From Petroclostridium sp. X23 (lineage in GTDB: Bacteria > Bacillota > Clostridia > SK-Y3): a stretch of 64,000 bases of DNA. Location: assembly GCF_030013905.1 (NCBI RefSeq), contig NZ_CP124862.1, forward strand, positions 1,615,051 through 1,679,050, given 5' to 3'. Positions 56,521 to 64,000 of this stretch are shown piece after piece; the stretch's first letter is position 1; each line of letters starts with the position of its first letter. The translations under genes and the position numbers were made by a program. The notes beneath the pieces were generated by a model, which was given only the letters and a program-made list of their open reading frames with translations, searched no databases and was not told where the DNA came from.

Positions 56521-58197
56521 AGAACGTGTGAAAACGGAAATCTTAACCGATGTAAACCTATGCTAATTTCCAATAAAATTTTATATAGGCTCATATTTCA
56601 CACGGATAGTCCTCATGATTTCCCAGTATATGTTAATATATGCTTTGTAGAGATTAGAAAGATGTAGTAATCCTTCTAATCTCTTAATCATTTCTTTAAT
56701 TCCTAATATATTTATTGCCCTTTTCATGTTATAGGCTAAAAAAGCCAAAGAGATCTCCGTCTTTACTGACTGCAATCCTCTCGTCAGAAAATACGATAAC
56801 CCCCAGCCTCTTTTTATTGTACCAAAAGGGTGTTCTACAATCATTTGACGTCTTTTATATAATTCCTTGTTTTTAGCCGTCCTTTCGTCAACCGAATCTA
56901 AAAAATCCTGATCTACACATCTTCTAATTGTTCTTCCTTGTTTACTAGTTGTACATTTGTCTTTATACTGGCATTTACTACAGGCTTCATAATTGGCATA
57001 CTCGATATGTTTAGTATCCTCTTTTATAGGGGTCTTTATTGTGCATTTTAGGTTATATCCGGCAGGACAAACATAAACATCCTTCTCTTTATCATACTTA
57101 AACCTGTCACAATAAAATTCTCTTTCACCTGTAGAGTTTGAAAACACTTGCTTTGCAACATATGTTGTAATATTTTCTTTATCACATGCTTTTAGGTCAT
57201 CTGCATTATAGTACCCTTTATCCGCAAGAGATTTGATACTATTTACTTCAAAAGCATCAATAGCCTGCTTACTCATTTCACTTAGCTGCCCATGATCTGT
57301 TGGATTGTTGATGACATTAATATCTACGATTAAGCTGTGCTTATCATCCACAACGGTTTGAACATTATAGCAAACATCAACACCATTGTTATTTACAGCC
57401 ATAAGTCTTGCATCCGGATCCGTTGTTGATATTTCATTAATTCCTTTTTCTTTTAGTTCCTGCTGATAACCCTCATACAGTTCACTTTACGGGCTTTTAA
57501 CTCTTTTATTCTGTCTTTTATTTCTTGTGCATCAAGCTTTCTAATGGATTCTTCGCAGATGTCATTTTCATCTAGCTGCGTCATATATTCTTGTATTTTT
57601 TCTTCAAGATACTTAATTTTACGAGCTAAATTCTTCTGATTAAAATTATTCCTCTTAGAGTTGCTAGCTCTAAATTTAGACCTGTCAACCGCAACTACTT
57701 CCATCCCAAACAAATCCCATTGTTTACATAGTGCAACAAACTGTTTGAATACCTTTTGTATTGCATCTTTATTGTCTTTTCTAAAATCAGCGATTGTCTT
57801 AAAATCAGGTCTTAGTTTTCGAATTAGCCACATTAACTCGACATTCCTAGTTGCTTCTGATTCCAGTCTTCTCGAGGAAGTAATCCTATTCATATAACCA
57901 TAGATATATAGCTTTAATAAATCTTTGGGATTAAATCCCAACCTCCCGGTATGTGAAGGAGTAGCATTTTTGAAACTCAATTGAACCAAGTCTAAGGTGT
58001 CAACAAATGCATCAATGACTCGAACTTGATTATCATCGGTAATATAATCATCTATATATTCTGGATAAGCAATCTTTCTCTTTCTAGCAATTCCTTCTAT
58101 ATATCTCATAATCCACCTGCTTTCTAATTAACAGATTAGATTATAGCATATTCTTTCATATTTATGTTAACCAATTTATGGGGTTTTCACACGTTCT
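56521..58197 (-). mobile_element. IS1182-family insertion sequence
   Basis: A 1677-bp element with 15-bp perfect terminal inverted repeats: AGAACGTGTGAAAAC at 56521-56535 and its complement at 58183-58197. It holds one transposase frame with a single frameshift. CCGTC occurs at both junctions (56516-56520 and 58199-58203), one base off the right end, so a target duplication is only possible. Confidence 0.85.
56581..58109 (-). pseudogene. IS1182-family transposase with one-base frameshift
   Basis: The N-terminal part (57453-58109) and C-terminal part (56581-57402 and upstream) join in frame if one A is added to the AAA run near 57486. The expected reading KARKSELYEGYQQELKEKG is then restored. 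The repaired gene has 510 codons including the stop. The first catalytic Asp is in VVAVDRSKFRA, the second in SLADKGYYNADDL, and the Glu region is MIVEHPFGTIKRGWGLSYFL. The frame break may be a mutation or a sequencing error in a homopolymer. Confidence 0.88.
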
Positions 58198-58303
58198 TCC
58201 GTCCCCGCGTCTGCATAACAATTTCAGAATTCATAACTGCCCACTCAAATAATAAGATTTATTTCAGTTATATCTACAAAGACATATAGCAAACAATTAA
58301 AAC

Positions 58304-58335
58304 GAGGCACCAAGATTTTTCTATCTCGATGCCTC
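58304..58335 (-). terminator. Terminator after the acetyltransferase gene
   Basis: GAGGCA/TGCCTC stem (58330-58335 with 58304-58309) with an inner AGAT/ATCT pair, followed on the minus strand by GTTTTAATTG. Confidence 0.6.
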
Positions 58336-58374
58336 TAAGTTTGCTTGTTTTGCGTTTTCCAAAAAAACAAACAC

Positions 58375-59001
58375 TTACAATTTATCTATATTTCCGCACA
58401 TAATATCATTTATTTTTTCACGGACTTTTTCTTTATCCCAGTTCCACCAACAAATAGATTGTAATTTTTCAATTGTTTCATCATTAAATCGCTTTTTAAT
58501 AGGCTTTGCCGGCACACCACCCACTATTGTATATGGCTCAACATCTTTTGTTACAACTGCTCTTGTTCCTATAATTGCTCCATTTCCAATATGAATGCCG
58601 GACATAATAACCGCTTCATACCCAATCCATACATCATTTCCAATAATGATATCGCCCTTGTTATCCCAGGCCTGTGTGACATCATTCTGTGCAAGCCCAT
58701 ATTCTTCCCAAAACAGAGGGAACGGATAAGTAGAGAGAGACTTCAAAGTATGGTTGGCACTGGTAAAAATAAACTTAGCACCACAAGCAATGGAACAAAA
58801 ATTACCAATAATCAATTTATCATGATTTACAGGATAATGATATAAAACATTGTTTTTTTCAAAATAAATCGGATCATTTACAAAGTCATTATACATTGTA
58901 TAATCACCAATCTTTATATTAGCATCGGTAATAATAGACTTTAGATAAATGGTTTGCGTATCACCTGTACGTGGATATTTTTTTTCTTCCGGAATAGACA
59001 T
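58375..59001 (-). CDS. CatB/Vat-type hexapeptide acetyltransferase
   Basis: A 208-residue left-handed beta-helix O-acetyltransferase. FDKL-type strands LIIGNFCSIACGAKFIFTSA lead to NHTLKSLSTYPF, which carries the catalytic His of xenobiotic acetyltransferases. IIIGNDVWIGYEAVIMSGIH and the Pro-Ala-Lys-Pro turn (GGVPAKPIKKRF) are typical. AGGAGG lies seven bases before the ATG. The family includes streptogramin and chloramphenicol inactivators but also enzymes for other acceptors. Without tests, the drug-resistance role is unproven. Confidence 0.85.
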   Translation of the reverse strand: MSIPEEKKYPRTGDTQTIYLKSIITDANIKIGDYTMYNDFVNDPIYFEKNNVLYHYPVNHDKLIIGNFCSIACGAKFIFTSANHTLKSLSTYPFPLFWEEYGLAQNDVTQAWDNKGDIIIGNDVWIGYEAVIMSGIHIGNGAIIGTRAVVTKDVEPYTIVGGVPAKPIKKRFNDETIEKLQSICWWNWDKEKVREKINDIMCGNIDKL

Positions 59002-59302
59002 TACAAATCCTCCTAATATTTTAATTGTCTTTCAAATCTATTCCGGCAATTACACTGCAGCACTTCATTCCTTCACCACCTATTATATTTTTTCTCAACT
59101 TAACAGATATTCTTTTCTGTTTTTAAAGGTACGATTATGATTTTTTTTGTCAGCATTTCTTCGAAAACATCACTTACACCTCTATCTATGTAAATTTGAG
59201 ATATTTATTTAATCATATCAAATTCATCGAATTTAAGACATTAACCTTTCCTATCATTTAGATTTAACCGCCCACAGTTATGCAGGCGGTCAGCAAAATA
59301 GT

Positions 59303-59720
59303 TTATATCATCCCAAAATATTTTAATGCATCCTTAATTGCTTCCACCTTCTCAGGTGTTGGATGCTTCGTCGGATTTTTCAATTCTTCTACTGCATTAG
59401 GAGCACCATACATAGGCAACCCCAAATCTCTTTTTACTTCTGCAATATAAACGTATGCACCTTGACTCCATATTTGCTTTCTATATACTCTTGTATCATT
59501 TTATAGGTTACTCTTTCGCTAGGTCTGTGTTCCTCCGCTTTTTCAGCTAATTTATCTGTCGGAATTTTTCCATCGCCCTCACCAAACTCCACATTTACGT
59601 TGATATGTGTATCAGCATTTTTGTGGGAAAGAAGTACGCACGTCTCCACGAGCATCGTATGCGGAAACATATCCACCTGGAATTTACTTTGCGTGATATC
59701 ACCGGTTACGAGGATAACTC
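59303..59720 (-). pseudogene. RlmD/RumA-type 23S rRNA methyltransferase, C-terminal remnant
   Basis: The frame starts at VDMFPHTMLVETCVLLSHK, the conserved end of RumA-type uracil methyltransferases, and runs into a clostridial C-terminal extension (EFGEGDGKIPTDKLAEKAEE, then VTYKMIQEYIESKYGVKVHT). A one-base loss near 59445 shifts the frame. The rest (AEVKRDLGLPMYGAPNAVEE, ending KYFGMI) follows. The methyltransferase domain proper is absent. Confidence 0.75.
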
Positions 59721-59888
59721 AAGTCCCTAGTCAGGATGATAAGATTAACTATTTTAATTACTCTGTGATAGGTCACTGATGTAGCAACTCGAACTATTAC
59801 TACATATTATATCATAGCATCTTTACTGATTGAAACATTGTTTCCGTTATAGTTACTGTGCCAATATAAAAATATGGAGGTAGTAGTT

Positions 59889-60470
59889 ATGTTTACTCTA
59901 CAACAATACAGGCGAGTTCCACAAACCTGTCCGCCGGCATTTCTAGGTCGATATACCGTTCAGCCTGGAGATACCTTCTTCAATATAGCTCAAATCTTCA
60001 GAACAAGATTTGAAGCACTTGTAGTAAATAATCCTCACATAACAAATCCTAATATCATATACCCTGGAGATGTCCTTTGCGTACCAGGTCTTATACCCTA
60101 TCCCTGTTCTATTATTTTAATGCCCATTGTTAGTGTTCCATTTGGTACAGGAGGGGTAGCTTATATCAATTTTGCTCCTAGAGGTGGTCAGGCGGTGAGC
60201 TTTCTGGCAACATTAGCACAACCGTCAGTATTCGGTAATTTTGATATCTACATAGGAGAAATTTACATTCCAAACATTGGAGGATTTGGAAACCAGTTAT
60301 TCCCCACTCCTGAAGACCCACCAACTTGGTCTACGAGAATTGAACTTCCTACCGTTGCATCAATTCTACCTGACTCTAGGTTAGTAATACGACCTTCTAA
60401 TTCATTAACCGGGATATCTGGTAATACTATTTTAGAGGCTATTATCCATAATGAAATATGTCATCTATAA
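59889..60470 (+). CDS. LysM-domain protein, spore-coat type
   Basis: A 193-residue protein with one LysM domain (RYTVQPGDTFFNIAQIFRTR, then YPGDVLCVPG) that binds peptidoglycan-like glycans. The rest is a Gly/Pro-rich beta domain without known enzyme motifs. There is no signal peptide, as in SafA-type spore coat or cortex proteins made in the mother cell. ATG 59889 has GGAGG eight bases upstream; the ATG at 59874 overlaps that site and is rejected. A terminator follows at 60660. Confidence 0.8.
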   Translation: MFTLQQYRRVPQTCPPAFLGRYTVQPGDTFFNIAQIFRTRFEALVVNNPHITNPNIIYPGDVLCVPGLIPYPCSIILMPIVSVPFGTGGVAYINFAPRGGQAVSFLATLAQPSVFGNFDIYIGEIYIPNIGGFGNQLFPTPEDPPTWSTRIELPTVASILPDSRLVIRPSNSLTGISGNTILEAIIHNEICHL

Positions 60471-60924
60471 AAAACAATTGCAAAATCTTAATAAATAAAA
60501 TAGTTAATGAAAATGTATTCTACACTAAATTCTAATGTATAATTAGCTCTCAAAAGATGTAGAGTTGGTACTTTTTGTTCCTATAACTCTATACAATAAG
60601 TGTTGAGCGCTAGCATGTGATAATGTTATAGTTTAATTGTGGATTTGTGCACACCCCTTGCACCAGGATGACCCCCCGGTGCATTTTTGTATCTTTCTTC
60701 CATTTTCGCAGTTAAACTTGACCTAATTCATGTCTCATTTTTACCCCAGAAACAACGAAAGCCCTTGATCAAGGACTTTCCATTGTATTAAAATTGTAGT
60801 TCTTATTTGTCTAATCACTATAATTTTGATACAATTTAGCGGTATTGATTAACGCTAAATTTTTTGAATACTGTTAAAAAGTATAGAATTTCCGCTAAAA
60901 GGTGCATACCCATTATAAACTAAG
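60471..60924. other. Intergenic region between convergent genes
   Basis: No gene is seen. It contains the terminator at 60660-60690 and a second hairpin with GAAAG/CTTTC and CCTTG/CAAGG arms (60749-60772), which may serve the convergent Schlafen-type gene. Confidence 0.5.
60660..60690 (+). terminator. Rho-independent terminator
   Basis: GCACC/GGTGC stem (60660-60664 with 60678-60682) extended by GG/CC, then ATTTTTG on the plus strand. Confidence 0.75.
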
Positions 60925-62313
60925 TTATTTCAGTTTATTTTGGATTGCTATATCAATCATCCAACTTCCCCCTCTTGCAGAACCAATTCTTTGAATCAAG
61001 TTTTTTTCTCTCAAATCTTTTAAACTTTGCTCGATGGCTCTAGTAGTCATATTTAAGTTTTCAGCTATCCGCTTTGCTGAAATTTTAGAGTCTGCCTGAA
61101 TTAGTTTTAGAATTTTTATTTGTGTTTCATTTATATGAACACCGAAATCACCGAAGTTTTCACCGAAATCACCGAAGTTTTTATCATTTTCAATATGGTT
61201 TCTGTAAAATATAATGGTGAAAAACCCTGTAATCTCAAACACTGGTTCTGCTACACCGACTTCTTTACAAGCTTCCTTCATTCGGTTAATTCCTGTACCC
61301 ATTTTCTCAATATAGTTAATCCGATGTAATAAAGAGGCAATGGTAGGGTTTCTTGTCATACTTCTCTTACCGAAATCCTCTATAGCCATGCCATGCGGCA
61401 AAGAACCTGGATTACTAATTTCAACCCTGTCATCAAAAATCTCAATCATAATACTTGCGCCCTTTTCAAAATAATCTCTATGACAAACAGCATTCACTAC
61501 TGCCTCTCTAAGAGCTATTTCCGGTAATTCCAAAATCTCTTTTCTTCGTATTTCTTTTATTTCGTAACGAAGATTTAAGTGCTTTTTTAGAAAAACAACA
61601 GCTTCATCAATGATTGTTACCAAATCACCCGTCAAGTCTTTGCGGTCTAGAACATTTACTTTCTTTGCTCCTTTATACAAAGCACATACCACTTGGGCTT
61701 GCGGAATGTACCTCATGGGGTCATTTGTGAAAAACAGCAAGCCCGCATTGGTAAATTTCGCTTTTCCTTCTTCTTGTATACAGCAACCTAAATTTAAAAG
61801 TATATCCTCCTGTGGAAGTACATTACTAATACTAGAAAACTTCAAATATCGTTCAAACTTATTCTTATCAAGCAATTCTGCTACATTTGCTTCATTCTTT
61901 ACCAATTCATCAAACCTTATTCTTCCCTCTGACTGTACAAAAGCAATTATTTCATTTCTGCTTAGCTTCTGAGAATTCGGCCCAACTCTGAGATAGAATC
62001 CCTTTGAACAGCTATATGGCTTCTCTTTACCTTCACGAATTGTAAGAATAATAATATTTTCAAGAACCTCTAATCCTATAGCTAAATCCGGTTGAATTTG
62101 TCTAATTGTGTCTTGAATCCTTGAACGTGCAACATTACTAGTGTCTGTTCCTGTTATCTTTCCATTATCAGAAATTCCTATAAACAATCTACCGCCGGAT
62201 GCATTAGCAAACGCACAAACCTCTTCAACCAAAGTTTTATCAATACTTTCCTTAAATTCAACTTTATAGCTTTCGCCTTCCTGTATGATAATCTCAAGAT
62301 TGGTATTCGTCAT
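60925..62313 (-). CDS. Schlafen AlbA_2-domain ATP-binding regulator
   Basis: A 462-residue protein in three parts. Residues 1-130 form a Schlafen AlbA_2 domain (YKVEFKESIDKTLVEEVCAF, then GGRLFIGISDNG). The middle is a GHKL-type ATP-binding domain of the HATPase_c_4 kind (REAVVNAVCHRDYF, then FDDRVEISNPGSLPHG and MGTGINRM). The C-terminus is a winged helix (AKRIAENLNMTTRAIEQSLK). A short FGDFGENFGDFG repeat links the last two. GAGGTG lies five bases before the ATG. Such proteins are often transcriptional regulators; some occur in defence islands. Confidence 0.85.
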   Translation of the reverse strand: MTNTNLEIIIQEGESYKVEFKESIDKTLVEEVCAFANASGGRLFIGISDNGKITGTDTSNVARSRIQDTIRQIQPDLAIGLEVLENIIILTIREGKEKPYSCSKGFYLRVGPNSQKLSRNEIIAFVQSEGRIRFDELVKNEANVAELLDKNKFERYLKFSSISNVLPQEDILLNLGCCIQEEGKAKFTNAGLLFFTNDPMRYIPQAQVVCALYKGAKKVNVLDRKDLTGDLVTIIDEAVVFLKKHLNLRYEIKEIRRKEILELPEIALREAVVNAVCHRDYFEKGASIMIEIFDDRVEISNPGSLPHGMAIEDFGKRSMTRNPTIASLLHRINYIEKMGTGINRMKEACKEVGVAEPVFEITGFFTIIFYRNHIENDKNFGDFGENFGDFGVHINETQIKILKLIQADSKISAKRIAENLNMTTRAIEQSLKDLREKNLIQRIGSARGGSWMIDIAIQNKLK

Positions 62314-62457
62314 GACTTCACCTCACTCCTTTCTATACGTTGGTGTTCAGCAAAGCTGAACCCCTTGATTCAACTTGATTTTATCAACTGGAAACAATTT
62401 TCTTCACCTCACAGCCCTCAAACCTGCTAAAATAGAGAATATTTTAGAAAGGGGCTG

Positions 62458-63786
62458 ATGTCATTGCTTCCACCAAACCAGAGTCACCTGGCTTATAAAC
62501 TTAATTTATTTCTATCTGTCAGTGAGACTGACAGCATTGCTAAGATAATATCAAAGATTGATCTATCTCGTGTTTATGACTTCTGTTTACATTTTTATTC
62601 ACAAAATCCTGCAGGACGTATTGCACTTTATCGCCCTCAAGATGCTTTAAGGTCTTTACTTGTGATGTACCTTGCTGGCTTTACATCCATTAATAAATGG
62701 GTCAAAGAACTTAGGGATACACCAAGATATGCTTATCTATCAGGTTTCTCTCCTGACAAGACGCCCTCTAAGGCTTATTTCTCTTGGTTTATCTCTAATC
62801 TTTTCGGCGATGAAAACGTTGAAGATGTCATGCTTCAAGGTTCTCTAATCCGTAAAATATTTGAATTGTTATTTGTCAAAGAATCTATCGAATTAGGAAT
62901 CATTGATCCCCATGATAAAGTAATCTTTGACGGCTGCAAGGTAAAATCTTTTTGCAAACAAAAGTATGTTCCTGAAAAATATTGTAGATGCTATGCCAGT
63001 AATATAAAACCCTTTAAATGCTCTATGTGTACTGACTCCGAAGCCACAAAAGGTTATGATCATAATCTTGATGAATATCTAATGGGATACGGTCTGCATT
63101 TTGCAACAACTCCTATGATAGATAATCCATCTAAATGCCTACCACTAACATTCTTCGTCGAAGGTGCTGATGTCCACGATGTTAGAATGACACCACATCT
63201 AATAATGCATCTTTATCACAACTTGAAAGTTGACTTTCATTATGTCATTGCTGATTCGGGATACGACGCTTATTATGTTTACTGGTGGATTAGTTTACTA
63301 GGCGGTAAGCCTATTATTGCAATTAATCCAAGAAATTCTCAAACTCCAACACCTACTAATGAGTTTGGTTTGCCTGTTTGTGCTGCTGGTCATACATTTT
63401 ACTATTGGGGTATTGATAAGAAAAAAAGACGACTAAAATGGCGGTGTCCAAGAAAAGCTTCTAAAAAATTGGCTGAAAAACTAAAGTGTGATCATCCATG
63501 TTGTGATTCTGGCTATGGCAAGACAGTCTATACTCACATTGAAGATGATATTCGTTGGTTTACCCAAGTTCCCAGAGGCTCACAACTCTGGAAAGACATC
63601 TATTCAAGAAGAGCACGTATAGAATCCGTTATTGGAGATATTGTACTCAACAACGGTCTTAAATCTCCATTATTTAGGGGTACCAAGAACTTCTTCGTGA
63701 GAACTGCCTTAGTTTGCATGCTCCAACATGCAAAAGCCATAGCCATAACCCTTGAGAATAAAGAATACCATAAGACTGCTGCATAA
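62458..63786 (+). CDS. DDE transposase, intact
   Basis: A 442-residue DDE-type transposase. The first Asp is in HDKVIFDGCKVKSF, the second in HYVIADSGYDAYY, and the Glu is in YSRRARIESVIGDIVLNNGL. A Cys-rich insert (CRCYASNIKPFKCSMC) lies after the first Asp. It differs from the IS1182 and IS4 proteins elsewhere in the window; the IS family cannot be fixed from memory. AAAGGGG precedes ATG 62458. A small palindrome (CTAAAATA with TATTTTAG, 62427-62447) lies just upstream. The frame is complete, so it may be active. Confidence 0.85.
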   Translation: MSLLPPNQSHLAYKLNLFLSVSETDSIAKIISKIDLSRVYDFCLHFYSQNPAGRIALYRPQDALRSLLVMYLAGFTSINKWVKELRDTPRYAYLSGFSPDKTPSKAYFSWFISNLFGDENVEDVMLQGSLIRKIFELLFVKESIELGIIDPHDKVIFDGCKVKSFCKQKYVPEKYCRCYASNIKPFKCSMCTDSEATKGYDHNLDEYLMGYGLHFATTPMIDNPSKCLPLTFFVEGADVHDVRMTPHLIMHLYHNLKVDFHYVIADSGYDAYYVYWWISLLGGKPIIAINPRNSQTPTPTNEFGLPVCAAGHTFYYWGIDKKKRRLKWRCPRKASKKLAEKLKCDHPCCDSGYGKTVYTHIEDDIRWFTQVPRGSQLWKDIYSRRARIESVIGDIVLNNGLKSPLFRGTKNFFVRTALVCMLQHAKAIAITLENKEYHKTAA

Positions 63787-64000
63787 ACTACAGGAAAAAT
63801 ATTCTTACTATTCTCTTGCATAGGGAATCTCCGACCATTTTTAGATACCAAATTATTCCTATCATCCATTCTTTAAATTTTCAAAGTACACATGAACATA
63901 GTTTATTGCTATAACCTAAAACTTTAACATTCTATACCATTTTGTTGTTATTTACTGAACATCTACTTCTATACTTTTAATAAGTTCATTTGCAATATTA

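Noticed and set aside
1..64000. CRISPR arrays, tRNA and rRNA genes
   Set aside because: No regularly spaced repeats, cloverleaf-like segments or rRNA-conserved stretches were found on reading both strands.

Overview
The window is AT-rich DNA from a low-GC, endospore-forming, probably anaerobic Firmicute of the class Clostridia. The evidence is strong AGGAGG-type ribosome binding sites, a Spo0E-like phosphatase, a LysM protein of spore-coat type, BceAB-type transporter genes, an old-yellow-enzyme reductase with a Cys cluster, and many IS1182/IS4/IS1634-type insertion sequences. No tRNA, rRNA or CRISPR array was found. The genus cannot be named from the sequence alone.

Layout. 0-13 kb: a metabolic block almost wholly on the minus strand (three LysR regulators, an AspT/YidE-like transporter, DUF3870, a DctPQM TRAP transporter, an FAD oxidoreductase and a large UGSC-related fusion protein). 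13-16.5 kb: an IS4-type and an IS701-like transposase, each broken by one in-frame stop. 16.1-21.8 kb: a plus-strand cassette (aconitase/isopropylmalate-dehydratase-type large and small subunits, a 2-hydroxycarboxylate transporter with one in-frame stop, a FadR-type regulator) flanked by inverted, defective IS1182-like copies. 21.9-31.9 kb: two near-identical RAYT elements bracketing PlsC, BceAB-like ABC genes, an Ntn hydrolase, an OYE-type reductase and an Rrf2 regulator. 32-36 kb: an intact IS1634-type transposase, a cold-shock gene with a long leader, and a group II intron end fused to an IS91 end.

36.5-49.5 kb: a chemoreceptor, then a prfH-rtcB ribosome-repair operon behind a leader with two small ORFs and two terminator-like hairpins. 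After that come an Ntn-hydrolase remnant, an MBL hydrolase, SWIM and RQC-minor proteins, RhuM, DUF6904, and a tight HTH-RadC-MazG-DUF2075 operon that resembles defence-island content. 49.9-56.5 kb: mosaic phage and element debris (homing endonuclease, portal and terminase fragments fused to unrelated gene pieces), a GNAT toxin-antitoxin-like pair, a Spo0E-like gene behind a highly structured leader, and two phage-like genes. 56.5-64 kb: an IS1182 element with one frameshift, a CatB/Vat-type acetyltransferase, an RlmD remnant, a LysM protein, a Schlafen-type ATPase regulator and a DDE transposase.

The strongest candidates for undescribed biology are the structured leader of the Spo0E-like gene (53.65-53.95 kb), the attenuator-like leader of rtcB-prfH (40.69-40.93 kb) and the HTH-RadC-MazG-DUF2075 operon (46.3-49.5 kb). 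A recurring pattern is genes broken by a single lesion, which suggests recent decay in a transposon-rich region.
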